Shown here piece by piece: positions 8,221 through 17,054 of a stretch of 64,000 bases of DNA. The position numbers and the translations under genes are program-made. The DNA lies in NCBI RefSeq assembly GCF_000720635.1, contig NZ_JOCF01000004.1:62001-126000 (forward strand). Direction: 5' to 3'. This stretch comes from Streptomyces sp. NRRL WC-3742 (GTDB lineage: Bacteria; Actinomycetota; Actinomycetes; Streptomycetales; Streptomycetaceae). The first letter of the stretch is position 1. Every line of letters begins with the position of its first letter. The notes beneath the pieces are model-generated. The model ran no database searches, was not told where the DNA came from, and saw nothing but the letters and a program-made list of their open reading frames with translations.

Positions 8221-8268
8221 GTGCCCGGGCCCTGACCCCCTCTCGTCAGGGGGCCAGGGCCCGGGCAC
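8221..8268. terminator. Strong bidirectional hairpin
   Basis: The inverted repeat gtgcccgggccctg / cagggcccgggcac (8221-8234 with 8255-8268) encloses a further stem. It lies between the convergent ends of the CoA-transferase and HdeD-like genes. It does not contain the 7-bp units seen at other gene ends. Confidence 0.85.
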
Positions 8269-8287
8269 GCGCGGGTAGGGCGTCGCG

Positions 8288-8887
8288 TCAGACCCCGGAC
8301 GGGATCCGCTTGGCCCGGCCCCGCACCTGAAGCGCCGTCACGATCTCCACCACCCCGAGGATCAGCAGCCAGCACCCGGCCAGCACGGTCAGCGCGGCGA
8401 TCGAACCGACCGGCCAGACCATCAGCAGCACACCGGCCAGCGTGTTCGCCACACCCGCGAACGCCTGCCAGCCGCGCGCCGGCATCATCGGGTCGGAGGC
8501 CGCGGCGGCGAGCTGGGTGATCCCCCGGAACAGCCACCCGATGCCGATCCACAGCGCCAGCAGCAGCAGCGACTGCACGGCGCTGCGAAAGCACAGCAGG
8601 CCCAGCATCACGCAGATCGCGCCGCTGATGAAGGCCATCACCCGCAGCGCCGTGCTCGCGTGGGTGCCGAACGCCGCGACCAACTGCACGACACCGGTCA
8701 CCAGCAGGTAGAGGCCGAACAGCACACCCACCACCAGCAGGGTCTGCCGCGGCCAGGCGAAGACGATGACCCCCAGGGCGAGCGAGGCGAGCCCGGCGGC
8801 CAGCAGCACCTGCCAGGCGGCCCTGGCGAGCCGCCCGAGCGGACCCTGAACCGGGGTGCCTTCGGGCGTGACGATCGGAGAGACCAC
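8288..8887 (-). CDS. HdeD-like membrane protein (DUF308)
   Basis: A 199-residue integral membrane protein with six predicted helices in three pairs, typical of the HdeD/DUF308 family. Family members are linked to acid or stress resistance in enterobacteria; the molecular role is unknown. Motif-like pieces are ALGVIVFAWPRQTLLVVGVLFGLYLL and LLALWIGIGWLFRGI, each trimmed here from longer hydrophobic runs. Start GTG/ATG near 8887. It is divergent from the two-RCK protein gene at 9090, with 202 bases between them. Confidence 0.85.
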   Translation of the reverse strand: MVSPIVTPEGTPVQGPLGRLARAAWQVLLAAGLASLALGVIVFAWPRQTLLVVGVLFGLYLLVTGVVQLVAAFGTHASTALRVMAFISGAICVMLGLLCFRSAVQSLLLLALWIGIGWLFRGITQLAAAASDPMMPARGWQAFAGVANTLAGVLLMVWPVGSIAALTVLAGCWLLILGVVEIVTALQVRGRAKRIPSGV

Positions 8888-9089
8888 GGCGGCGAACTCC
8901 TCGAGGTGGGAGCGGACAGAGGACGAAACCCAGCCTCATCGCGGCACCGCCCGGCCGCCCGCCGGACTGCTCCGTCCGGGGGACGGCACCCGGGTCGCGC
9001 CGCTCGGGAGGTGCTGCCATATCGCTCCGGATGGGCGGTAGGTCTTCTGAACGCCATGTTCCATCCACCGGCGATCGATACCATCCGGT

Positions 9090-11042
9090 ATGACATCCGC
9101 AGGGTGGGGGACCCCGCCGGTCGAACCGATCAGCCAGCACTACATCGTGTGCGGGGGCAACGCCCTCGCCCACCGCCTCGTACTGGAGCTCGTCGAGCAC
9201 TACGAAGTCCCGGTCGTCGTCCTCGTCGCCGACCGCACCCGGGACCACGCGCCCCAGATCGCGCAACTGCCGGGCGTCTCGGCCGTCGTGGAGTACGCCA
9301 GCATCACCGAGGAGGCGCTGCGCGCCGTCTCCGTCACCACCGCCCGGGGCCTGGCCCTCGTCGAGGGCCGCGACCAGGAGAACATCCACGCGGCGCTCAG
9401 CGCCCAGGGCCACAACCCGGACCTGCGGATCGTCCTGCGGATGTTCAACCAGCGCCTCGGTGAGAACATCGAACGGCTCCTCAAGAACGGCGCAGCGCTC
9501 TCCGGTTCGGCCACCGCCGCCCCGGCCTTCGCGGCCGCAGCGCTCGGGCGGCCCAACTCGGTCGAGATCGAGGGGCAGTTCCTCTACGTCGCCTTCGACG
9601 AGGCCATCACCTCGGACCGGATCTGCGTGGTCGCCGACCACATCGACCGCCAGGACCTCAGCAAGATCCGCCTCATGCCGGAGGAGCAGGGCGCCTTCAA
9701 GGAGTTCCTGGAACTGGCCACCGAGTTCGGGGACGACGGGCCGGTCCGGCGCCCCGGCGGCGGCGCCGGACGGGTGCCGTCTCCACGCGCGGAGGAGGAG
9801 CCCGAGGCGGCTGCCGAAGCCGCACCCGATGGCGGCACCGACACCGGCGCCGACGCCGACGCCGACGCGGCTGCCGCTGCCGCTGCCGCTGTCGCGAGCG
9901 AGGAGAGCCCCGGCGGAGTGGCCGCGCTCCAGGCGCTGCCGATGGAGCCGAGCGAGGCGATCAGCTGGGTGCAGCGGGTCAAGTGGCGGGCCTTCGACAC
10001 CCTGCGCTTCCTCACCAGCGCCCGGCTGCGGGTGGTGCTGCTGATCGCCCTCGCCGCCGTGATGCTGGCCTTCGGCCTGCTCTGGTACCTCAACCGGGAC
10101 TTCGGCTGGACGGTCTACGTCTCGCTGCTCGACCTGGCGGGCGCGGCCCAGCCCGACCAGCTCACCGACGTCGCCAACGGGACGGGCACCGGCGGGCTCC
10201 CGCAGCGGATCGCCCAGGTGGTGATCACGCTGTGCGGGATCACCTTCGCGCCGGTCGCCACCGCCATCGCGGTCGAGGTGCTCGGCTCGAAGCGGCGCGG
10301 ACTGCCGCGCAACCCGGGGGCCGGCACCCGCGACCACGTGATCGTCGTGGGCCTCGGCAACCTCGGCACCCGCATCGCGGAACAGCTGCACGGGCTGGGG
10401 GTTCCCGTGGTTGGCGTGGAGCGCGACCCCCAGGCGCGCGGCATCGCGGCCCTGCGGTCGCTGGGCCTTCCGGTCGTGGTGGGCGACGGGCCGTTCGAGG
10501 ACCAGCTGGGCCGGGCCCGGCTGCGGCACAGCCGGGCGGTGGTCGCCGTCAGCGGCGACGACGCCACCAACGTCGAGGCGGCGCTGGAGGCCCGGCACGG
10601 CAACCCGTCCGTACGGGTCGTGGTGCGGCTGTTCGACGACGACTTCGCCCGGCACTTCTACGCCACGCTGGACGACGCGGCCTCCCGCTCGGTCTCCTAC
10701 CTGGCCGCTCCCGCCTTCGCCGCCGCCCTGATGGGACGTGAGGTGCGCGGGACGCTCTCGGTGTTCCGGCACGCGCTGCTGGTCGCCCAACTGACCGTGG
10801 AGGACGGCAGCGGGCTGATCGGCATGAACCGGCACGACCTGGAGGACCCGGGCGGCGTGCGGGTGATCGCCGTCGGCTTCGCCCGCAACCCCCGGCTGAA
10901 CTGGAAGTTCGCCGACCGCACCCGCCGACTCGGCCCGGGTGACCGGATCGTGGTCGCCGCCACCCGCAGCGGGCTCGCGCGGATCAACACCGCGCTGGTG
11001 GAGGAGGCCGACGGTCCTCCTCGGGTGACGAGCGACGGGTGA
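9090..11042 (+). CDS. Two-RCK (TrkA-N) channel-like protein, CASTOR/POLLUX-related
   Basis: A 650-residue protein. An NAD-binding RCK domain lies at about residues 15-160 (HYIVCGGNALAHRLVLELV) and a second at about 405-640 (DHVIVVGLGNLGTRIAEQL). Between them are two transmembrane helices (about 308-330 and 370-395) flanking a short loop, the layout of a TM1-pore-TM2 module. No TVGYG filter is present, so it is closer to CASTOR/POLLUX-type channels than to classic K+ channels. A low-complexity acidic and alanine linker (ADADADAAAAAAAAVA) joins the first RCK domain to the membrane part. Its stop codon opens heptamer element 2. Likely role: ion homeostasis at the membrane. Confidence 0.88.
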   Translation: MTSAGWGTPPVEPISQHYIVCGGNALAHRLVLELVEHYEVPVVVLVADRTRDHAPQIAQLPGVSAVVEYASITEEALRAVSVTTARGLALVEGRDQENIHAALSAQGHNPDLRIVLRMFNQRLGENIERLLKNGAALSGSATAAPAFAAAALGRPNSVEIEGQFLYVAFDEAITSDRICVVADHIDRQDLSKIRLMPEEQGAFKEFLELATEFGDDGPVRRPGGGAGRVPSPRAEEEPEAAAEAAPDGGTDTGADADADAAAAAAAAVASEESPGGVAALQALPMEPSEAISWVQRVKWRAFDTLRFLTSARLRVVLLIALAAVMLAFGLLWYLNRDFGWTVYVSLLDLAGAAQPDQLTDVANGTGTGGLPQRIAQVVITLCGITFAPVATAIAVEVLGSKRRGLPRNPGAGTRDHVIVVGLGNLGTRIAEQLHGLGVPVVGVERDPQARGIAALRSLGLPVVVGDGPFEDQLGRARLRHSRAVVAVSGDDATNVEAALEARHGNPSVRVVVRLFDDDFARHFYATLDDAASRSVSYLAAPAFAAALMGREVRGTLSVFRHALLVAQLTVEDGSGLIGMNRHDLEDPGGVRVIAVGFARNPRLNWKFADRTRRLGPGDRIVVAATRSGLARINTALVEEADGPPRVTSDG

Positions 11043-11137
11043 CAGCTGACAGCTGACAGCGAACGAACGACAGCGAACGGATCACAGATTTCACCATCTG
11101 AAATCTGTGATCCGTTCGCTGTCCTCTGTGCGCCGTC
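11040..11137. repeat. Heptamer-repeat hairpin element 2
   Basis: Starts on the stop codon of the two-RCK gene as gacagct units. The core is a perfect 22-bp inverted repeat, 11070-11091 with 11101-11122, around a 9-base loop. It separates two convergent genes and is well placed as a bidirectional terminator. Confidence 0.9.
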
Positions 11138-11149
11138 CGGCGCCCGCCG

Positions 11150-11935
11150 TCAGCGGTTCTCGAACTTCGGCGCCCGCTTCTCCGCGAACGCCGCCATGCC
11201 TTCCTTCTGGTCGGCGGTGGCGAACGCCGCGTGGAAGAGCCGGCGCTCGAAGCGCACACCCTCGGCGAGCGTGGTCTCGAAGGCGCGGTTGACGCTCTCC
11301 TTCATCATGATCGCCGCCGGGGCGGACATCGCCGCGACGGTCTCGGCGGTGGCCAGCGCCTCCTCCAGCAGCTGGTCGGCCGGGACGACCCGCGACACCA
11401 GGCCGGCCCGCTCGGCCTCCTCGGCGCCCATCATCCGGCCGGTCAGGCACAGCTCCATCGCCTTGGCCTTGCCGATCGCCCGGGTCAGGCGCTGCGAGCC
11501 GCCGATGCCGGGGATGACACCGAGCTTGATCTCCGGCTGGCCGAACTTCGCGGTGTCCGCCGCCAGCAGGATGTCGCACAGCATCGCCAGCTCGCAGCCG
11601 CCGCCCAGGGCGAACCCGGCCACGGCCGCCACCACGGGCTTGCGCAGCGCGCCGAGCCGGTCCCAGGGGCCCAGCCAGTCGTCCAGGTAGACGTCGGGGA
11701 ACGCGTTGCCCTGCATCTCCTTGATGTCGGCGCCGGCGGCGAACGCCTTCTCCGAACCGGTGATCACCAGACAGCCGATCTCCGGGTCCCGGTCGAACGC
11801 GGTCGCCGCGGCGACGACCTCGTTCATCAGCTGCGTGTTCAGCGCGTTCAGCGCCTTCGGGCGGTTGAGCGTGATCACGCCCACCCGGCCCTTGCGCTCG
11901 ACCAGGATCGTCTCGTAGGTCTCGGTCTCGGTCAT
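11150..11935 (-). CDS. Enoyl-CoA hydratase
   Basis: A 261-residue crotonase-fold enzyme. The oxyanion-hole segments are [12 protein letters not shown] (about residues 62-73) and [12 protein letters not shown] (about 105-116, with one catalytic Glu region), and [17 protein letters not shown] carries the second catalytic Glu region. It hydrates trans-2-enoyl-CoA esters; the short-chain type is usual for this length. ATG 11935 starts METETY-like [11 protein letters not shown]. It lies 151 bases downstream of a 3-hydroxyisobutyryl-CoA hydrolase gene on the same strand, which suggests valine/branched-chain or short fatty acid catabolism. Confidence 0.93.
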   Translation of the reverse strand: MTETETYETILVERKGRVGVITLNRPKALNALNTQLMNEVVAAATAFDRDPEIGCLVITGSEKAFAAGADIKEMQGNAFPDVYLDDWLGPWDRLGALRKPVVAAVAGFALGGGCELAMLCDILLAADTAKFGQPEIKLGVIPGIGGSQRLTRAIGKAKAMELCLTGRMMGAEEAERAGLVSRVVPADQLLEEALATAETVAAMSAPAAIMMKESVNRAFETTLAEGVRFERRLFHAAFATADQKEGMAAFAEKRAPKFENR

Positions 11936-12086
11936 CGCCGTCGACTCCCATTCCGCTGCTCGGCGCCGCACGGGCGCGCCCTGACCACCCGAGGATCTAC
12001 GACGTGCCCCGCCTCGCGCCAGTCTTGGCATGCGAGACGACGATCACCAGATCACCGGGGCTCGAGGGCGAGGGCCTCGCCGGGCC

Positions 12087-13178
12087 TCAGGGCCGGGCAG
12101 CGTCCAGGCCCAACCCGCCGTCCGGGCGGGGCGCGAAGAAGCGCTCGACGTCCGCGTCCGTCACCTCGGCGAGCGAACCGGGCGACCAGTGCGGATCGCG
12201 GTCCTTGTCGATCACCTGGGCGCGGATGCCCTCGACCAGGTCGTGACCCTCCAGGGCGGCGCAGGAGATCCGGTACTCCTGGTCGAGCACCGCCTCCAGC
12301 GAGGGGAGTGTACGGGCCCGGCGCAGCGCGGCCAGGGCGGCCTTGACGGCGGTGGGGGAGTTCCCGAGCAGCTGCCCGGCGGCCTCCTTGGCCTCCGCCA
12401 CACCGGAGTCGAGCAGCCGCTCGGTGATCTCCTCGACGGTGTCTGCCGCGTAACACGCGTCGATCCAGGCGCGCTTGGCGGCGAGCGGGGCCTCGGGCGC
12501 GGGTTCGGCGTGCGCGGCGACGGCCTCCCGGACGGCGGCGGCGGGTTCGGCGTCACCGTCCAGGGCGCGGGCCAGCGCGTCGAGCAGCCCGGGCACCCGG
12601 GCGGAGGGCACGAAGTGGTCGGCGAAGCCGCACAGCAGCGCGTCGCCGGGGGCCATCGAGGCGGAGGCGAGCCCGAGGTGGGTGCCCAACTCGCCGGGGG
12701 CGAGGGCGAGCAGGCGGCTGCCGCCGACGTCCGGGACGAGGCCGATGCGGGTCTCGGGCATGGCGACGGTGGAGCGCTCGGTGACGATCCGCACCGCCCC
12801 GTGGGCGGACAGGCCGACGCCGCCGCCCATGGTGATGCCGTCCATGACCGCCAGGTACGGCTTCGGGTAGTGCGCGATCAGGGAGTTGAGCCGGTACTCG
12901 TCGCGGAAGAACGCCCGCATGCCGGCCCCGCCGGCCTTGGCGTCCTCGTGCATGGCGCGGATGTCGGCGCCCGCGCAGAGGCCGCGCTCGCCCGCGCCGG
13001 TGAGCGCGACGGCGCGCACCCGGTCGTCCTCGGCCCAGGTGTCGAGGGCGGTGCGGACGGCCGTGATCATGCCGTGGGTCAGGGAGTTGAGCGCGCGGGG
13101 GCGGTTCAGCACGATCCGTCCGAGCCCGCCGTCCAGGTGGGTCAGGACCTCCGGCGCCTGCTCCGGCTGTGCGCTCAT
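12087..13178 (-). CDS. 3-hydroxyisobutyryl-CoA hydrolase
   Basis: A 363-residue crotonase-superfamily hydrolase. Diagnostic segments are ERGLCAGADIRAMHEDAK (about residues 64-81), GITMGGGVGLSAHG (about 113-126), and PETRIGLVPDVGGSRLL (about 140-156). The C-terminal part contains DKDRDPHWSPGSL, typical of HIBCH proteins. It releases CoA from 3-hydroxyisobutyryl-CoA in valine degradation. It is followed by an enoyl-CoA hydratase on the same strand, giving two consecutive valine-pathway steps. Confidence 0.92.
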   Translation of the reverse strand: MSAQPEQAPEVLTHLDGGLGRIVLNRPRALNSLTHGMITAVRTALDTWAEDDRVRAVALTGAGERGLCAGADIRAMHEDAKAGGAGMRAFFRDEYRLNSLIAHYPKPYLAVMDGITMGGGVGLSAHGAVRIVTERSTVAMPETRIGLVPDVGGSRLLALAPGELGTHLGLASASMAPGDALLCGFADHFVPSARVPGLLDALARALDGDAEPAAAVREAVAAHAEPAPEAPLAAKRAWIDACYAADTVEEITERLLDSGVAEAKEAAGQLLGNSPTAVKAALAALRRARTLPSLEAVLDQEYRISCAALEGHDLVEGIRAQVIDKDRDPHWSPGSLAEVTDADVERFFAPRPDGGLGLDAARP

Positions 13179-13257
13179 CCGTCCGCTCCCGTCCCTCGGT
13201 GGCGGCGGCCGGGCGGCCGCCGCGCTCCACCGTACCGGGGGCGGCGGGCGGGGGTGA

Positions 13258-13950
13258 TCACGGGGACGGCCAGACCTGGAGGGCCAGTTCGGCGGTGCGG
13301 GCCAGGTCGTCGGCGGTGGCGCCGTCGCGGGCCTGCTGGGACATGCCCTGGATCACCGTGGCGAAGTAGCGGGCGAGGGCGGACGGGTCGGCGTCCGGGG
13401 GGAGTTCGCCGTCCTGCCGGGCGGTGTGCAGCCGGGCCTCGAAGATCCGCAGGTTGGCGTTGCGCAGGTCGCGCAGCCGCGTCTGGACCTCGGCGTCCTG
13501 GACGGAGACGTTGGTCGCCGCGCTGATGACCAGGCAGCCGGCCGGGTGGGCCGGGTCCGCGTAGACGGTGGCGGTCTCGCGCAGGAGGCGGAAGAAGGCG
13601 GCGCGGGCGGTGGGCTCCTCGGCCAGGGCCGCGCCGAGGAACGACCCGACGGGGGAGTTGCCGTACTCCCGGACGACCTCCTCGAAGAGGGTGCGCTTGT
13701 CGCCGAACGCGGCGTACAGGCTGCCGGGGCGGATGCCCATGGCGGCAGTCAGGTCGCTGACGGAGGTGGCCTCGTAGCCGCGTTCCCAGAACAGCAGGGT
13801 CGCCGCTGCCAGCGCCTCGGCGCGGTCGAAGGCCGGCGGCCGGCCGCGCCGGGCCGGCTGGGCGGGCCGGGCCTGCTGGGCCGGTTGGGCCGGCAGGTCG
13901 GCGGTGGCAGCCGGTGCGGGCGGGGTCGTCGGGCGGGTCTTCTCGGCCAT
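13258..13950 (-). CDS. TetR/AcrR-family transcriptional regulator
   Basis: A 230-residue regulator. After a Pro/Ala/Gln-rich tail (TADLPAQPAQQARPAQPARR) the DNA-binding helix-turn-helix covers about residues 40-85 (ATLLFWERGYEATSVSDLTA and GIRPGSLYAAFGDKRTLF). The C-terminal ligand domain resembles that of YxaF/LmrA-type repressors. It is divergent from an SDR oxidoreductase gene, and the 118-bp gap holds two operator-like palindromes. The likely role is repression of itself and of the SDR gene until a small ligand binds. Confidence 0.92.
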   Translation of the reverse strand: MAEKTRPTTPPAPAATADLPAQPAQQARPAQPARRGRPPAFDRAEALAAATLLFWERGYEATSVSDLTAAMGIRPGSLYAAFGDKRTLFEEVVREYGNSPVGSFLGAALAEEPTARAAFFRLLRETATVYADPAHPAGCLVISAATNVSVQDAEVQTRLRDLRNANLRIFEARLHTARQDGELPPDADPSALARYFATVIQGMSQQARDGATADDLARTAELALQVWPSP

Positions 13951-13959
13951 GCCGAAATT

Positions 13960-13977
13960 TTAGAGCAGTCGCTCAAG
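13960..13977. promoter_or_regulatory. TetR operator-like palindrome A
   Basis: TTAGAGCAGTCGCTCAAG, an imperfect palindrome ten bases upstream of the TetR start. Its half-site TTGAGCGA (reverse strand) is shared with palindrome B. Confidence 0.65.
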
Positions 13978-14007
13978 AAGTGGGCGGCGCGTGTGCTAGC
14001 TTCTTTC

Positions 14008-14023
14008 TTGAGCGATCACTCAA
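14008..14023. promoter_or_regulatory. TetR operator-like palindrome B
   Basis: TTGAGCGATCACTCAA, a nearly perfect 16-bp palindrome (TTGAGygATCrCTCAA form) in the promoter gap of the SDR gene. It matches the form of YxaF/LmrA-type TetR operators and is probably bound by the adjacent regulator. Confidence 0.72.
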
Positions 14024-14068
14024 TAAATGAGTGGCGACGCGAACGACGCGAACAGGGAGGGGCAGGCC

Positions 14069-14839
14069 ATGACCGGGCGTGCACTGGAGGGCAGGACGGC
14101 GCTGGTCACCGGCGGTAGCCGGGGGATCGGACGGGCCATCGCGGAGCGGCTGGGCCGGGACGGCGCCGTCGTCGCGGTGGGCTACGCGCGGGAGAAGGAG
14201 GCGGCCGCCGAGGTGGTCGAGGCCATCCGCGCGGCGGGCGGCCGGGCGTTCGCGCTGCCCGCCGCGCTCGGGTGGCACGGCGACGCCGCCGCGCTCTGGG
14301 AGGCGTTCGACGAGCGGATCGGCGAGCACACGCCCACCGGGGGCGTGGACATCATCGTGAACAACGCCGGGATCGGGCGCAGCGCCGACCTCGCGAGCCT
14401 GACCGAGGAGGGCTTCGACGAGGTGTTCGCGGTCAACGTCCGCGCGCCGTTCTTCATCGTCAAGCACGGGCTGGCGCGGCTGCGCGACGGCGGCCGGATC
14501 ATCAACATCTCCAGCGGCCTGGCCCGCATAGCCATGCCGGAGGTCATGGCCTACGGTTCGACGAAGGGCGCGCTCGACACCTTCACGCTCAACCTGGCCA
14601 AGGAGCTCGGGCCGCGCGGCATCACCGTCAACTCGGTGGCTCCCGGCATCGTCGACACCGACAACACGAGCTGGCTGCACGGGGACCAGGAGGCCGCCGC
14701 CTGGGCCGCCTCGGTCTCCGCGTTCGGCCGCGTCGGGCAGCCGGAGGACATCGCGGGCGTGGTGGCCTTCCTCGCCTCGGACGACGCCCGCTGGGTCTCC
14801 GGCCGGGTCGTCGACGCCACCGGCGGGTCGGCGCTGTAG
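14069..14839 (+). CDS. SDR-family oxidoreductase
   Basis: A 256-residue short-chain dehydrogenase/reductase. The cofactor loop is TGGSRGIGRA (residues about 12-21), the structural NNAG follows at about 97, and the catalytic Ser-Tyr-Lys are in NISSGLAR and YGSTKGAL (about residues 147-170). It is probably NADPH-dependent; the substrate is unknown. ATG 14069 is chosen over 14027 because GGGAGG lies just upstream, and the earlier start would lie next to the operator. It is divergently controlled by the TetR gene at 13258-13950. A heptamer hairpin follows its stop. Confidence 0.92.
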   Translation: MTGRALEGRTALVTGGSRGIGRAIAERLGRDGAVVAVGYAREKEAAAEVVEAIRAAGGRAFALPAALGWHGDAAALWEAFDERIGEHTPTGGVDIIVNNAGIGRSADLASLTEEGFDEVFAVNVRAPFFIVKHGLARLRDGGRIINISSGLARIAMPEVMAYGSTKGALDTFTLNLAKELGPRGITVNSVAPGIVDTDNTSWLHGDQEAAAWAASVSAFGRVGQPEDIAGVVAFLASDDARWVSGRVVDATGGSAL

Positions 14840-14852
14840 CGAAGGGCGGAAA

Positions 14853-14957
14853 CGGCGAACAGCTCACAGCTGACAGATGATGAAATCCGTCAGCTGTGAG
14901 CTGTTCTCTGAAATCTGTCAGCCGTCAGCCGTCAGCCGTCGGTTGTCAGCCGTCAGC
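14853..14957. repeat. Heptamer-repeat hairpin element 3
   Basis: A perfect 17-bp inverted repeat, 14857-14873 with 14890-14906, followed by gtcagcc heptamers that run into and include the stop codon of fahA (14953-14955). It lies between the convergent SDR and fahA genes. Confidence 0.9.
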
Positions 14958-16185
14958 CGACGACCCGACCCGCCACCTCGCCGAACCCGACGACCGCCCC
15001 GCCGGCCCCCGGAGCGGTGGCGGTGATCACGACCTCGTCCCCGTCCTCCAGGAACGTGCGCGTCGTCCCGTCCGCGAGCTTGAGCGGCTCCTCGCCGTTC
15101 CAGGTCAGCTCGATCAGCGCACCCCGGGTGTCCACCTCCGGCCCGCTGACCGTGCCCGAGGCGAACAGGTCGCCCGTGCGCAGCGAGGCGCCGTTGACGG
15201 TCATGTGGGTGAGCTGCTGCTGCGCCGTCCAGTACATGGTGGCGAACGGCGGGCGCGAGACGGTGTGCCCGTTGAGCCGGACCTCCATGGCCAGGTCCAG
15301 GCCCCACGGCTCGCGGCCGCGGTCGTCCAGGTACGGCAGCGGCTCGACGTCGCGCGCCGGCGGGGTGACCCGGGCGTGGCGCAGCGCGTCCAGCGGCACG
15401 ATCCACGGCGAGATCGAGGTCGCGAAGGACTTGCCGAGGAACGGGCCGAGCGGCACGTACTCCCACGCCTGGATGTCGCGCGCCGACCAGTCGTTGAGCA
15501 GGCAGACGCCGAACACGTGCTGCTCGAAGTCGTCCAGAGTCACCGGCCGCCCCAGCTGGGAGGGGGCGCCGACGACGAAGCCGACCTCGGCCTCGATGTC
15601 CAGGCGCCGGCTCGGCCCGAAGCTCGGCGCGGCGTCCGAGGGGGCCTTGCGCTGGCCGTGCGGGCGCACCACCGGCGTGCCGGAGACGACCACCGTGCCG
15701 GCCCGGCCGTGGTAACCGATCGGCAGGTGCTTCCAGTTGGGCGTCAGCGGCTCCGAGCCCGGTCGGAAGATCCGCCCGAGGTTGGTGGCGTGGTGCTCGG
15801 AGGCGTAGAAGTCGACGTAGTCGGCGACCTCGAACGGCAGGTGCAGTTCCACCTCGCCGACGGGCAGCAGCGCGCCGGTGAGCGCCTCGCGGTAGGACTC
15901 GTCCGTCAGCCAGGCGGTGAGGTCCGCGCGCACCTGGGTCCAGGCCGAACGCCCGGCCGCCATCAGCGGGTTGAGCGAGTCGGCGTCCAGGAGGACGGAC
16001 GGCGCCCCGGCGGCGCGGGCGGCGGCCCCGGCGTCGAGGACGAAGTCGCCCACGCGCACGCCGATCCGCCGCTGCCCGGGCCGGTCGGCGGCGGTGAACA
16101 CGCCGTACGGCAGGTTGTGCACGCCGAACGGCGAGTCCTGGGCGCTGACGAGCCAGCTGCGGGGGCTGCTGGGGGTGGTGCTCAA
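14953..16185 (-). CDS. fahA: Fumarylacetoacetase
   Basis: A 410-residue enzyme that hydrolyses fumarylacetoacetate to fumarate and acetoacetate, the last step of tyrosine degradation. It has the N-terminal SH3-like domain (SPFGVHNLPYGVF) and the C-terminal catalytic fold with DFYASEHHATNLGRIFRP (about residue 128), RLDIEAEVGFVVG (metal-ligand Glu residues) and LLNDWSARDIQAWEY. The TTG start at 16185 follows GGAGG by five bases and overlaps the TGA stop of the preceding gene (TTGA), so translation is coupled. Last gene of the hpd-hmgA-unknown-fahA set. Confidence 0.94.
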   Translation of the reverse strand: MSTTPSSPRSWLVSAQDSPFGVHNLPYGVFTAADRPGQRRIGVRVGDFVLDAGAAARAAGAPSVLLDADSLNPLMAAGRSAWTQVRADLTAWLTDESYREALTGALLPVGEVELHLPFEVADYVDFYASEHHATNLGRIFRPGSEPLTPNWKHLPIGYHGRAGTVVVSGTPVVRPHGQRKAPSDAAPSFGPSRRLDIEAEVGFVVGAPSQLGRPVTLDDFEQHVFGVCLLNDWSARDIQAWEYVPLGPFLGKSFATSISPWIVPLDALRHARVTPPARDVEPLPYLDDRGREPWGLDLAMEVRLNGHTVSRPPFATMYWTAQQQLTHMTVNGASLRTGDLFASGTVSGPEVDTRGALIELTWNGEEPLKLADGTTRTFLEDGDEVVITATAPGAGGAVVGFGEVAGRVVG

Positions 16186-17054
16186 CGGTCCTCCTGGGGC
16201 AGTGGACTGGCCGGCAGCAGGCCGAGCGAGGCCAGGTCGGCCAGCGGTTCGGCGATGCTGCAGGTGCCGAACGCGGTGAACGAGTCGCGGATCACCGTAA
16301 CCTGACGATCGGTCAGTGTACGGACGGCCTTGGCCAGTACCTCGCCGTCGCGCTCCGCGAGCACCTCGGTCGCCACGGCCGGGTCGCTCTCCCGCGCGGC
16401 CAGCAGCACGTTCAGGAAGCCGTGGTGCTCGAAGCCCGTCGTCGCGTCGGTGTGCCGGACGGCGTTGTGCAGCCCGGCCGTGCACTTGTACGCCAGGCCG
16501 CGCCGCGCGCAGCCGGTGAGGAAGGCCGCCAGCTCCTCCTCGTCGGGGAACGCGTCGGCGACCAGCCCGCCGGTGCGGAACTTCGCCCGGTAGCGGCTGC
16601 CGGCGATCAGGTCCAGTGCCGCCTCCAGCCCTTCCCCGCGCAGGAGTTCGCGCGGCAGCTCGACGGCTGCGGGAATCTCCGGCGCCAGCAGGCGGTCCAG
16701 TTCGGCGAGGGCGCCGGCCGCGTCGCGGGTGGCCAGCTCCACGCCGGCCACCTCGAAGGGCGCGGCGGCGGCGAGCGCCGGGGCCAGCTCCGTACTGCCC
16801 CCCGGCAGTACGAGCCCGACCCGTAGCGGCTGCTCGCCCGCCGCCGCCGCGGTCAACTCGTCCAGCCGGCCCGCTCCGCACAGGAGCGGCCCGACGGACT
16901 CGGCGTACCAGGCCGCCCGGTGGGCGCGGTGCGCGGGCACCGCCTCGGCGACCGGCAGGTTCCCCGGTGGGAACACCGCCGCGTCGTCGAAGAGCCCGCG
17001 GAAGAGCCCGGGAATCACCGAAGCGGCGGGGTTCGCGGAGGTCGCGGAGCTCAT
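16182..17054 (-). CDS. Unknown conserved protein between hmgA and fahA
   Basis: A 290-residue soluble protein without a recognised catalytic motif. It begins near GLFRGLFDDAAVFPPGN and later has YRAKFRTGG, LAYKCTAGLHNAVRH and GFLNVLLAA; regular alternation of short strands and helices suggests a TIM-barrel-like fold. It is coupled on both sides: its ATG (17052-17054) overlaps the hmgA stop as ATGA, and its TGA overlaps the fahA TTG. The pathway step between HmgA and FahA, maleylacetoacetate isomerisation, has no other gene here, and actinobacteria lack glutathione, so a glutathione-independent isomerase or an accessory role is a testable idea. Function is not known from sequence. Confidence 0.85.
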   Translation of the reverse strand: MSSATSANPAASVIPGLFRGLFDDAAVFPPGNLPVAEAVPAHRAHRAAWYAESVGPLLCGAGRLDELTAAAAGEQPLRVGLVLPGGSTELAPALAAAAPFEVAGVELATRDAAGALAELDRLLAPEIPAAVELPRELLRGEGLEAALDLIAGSRYRAKFRTGGLVADAFPDEEELAAFLTGCARRGLAYKCTAGLHNAVRHTDATTGFEHHGFLNVLLAARESDPAVATEVLAERDGEVLAKAVRTLTDRQVTVIRDSFTAFGTCSIAEPLADLASLGLLPASPLPQEDR

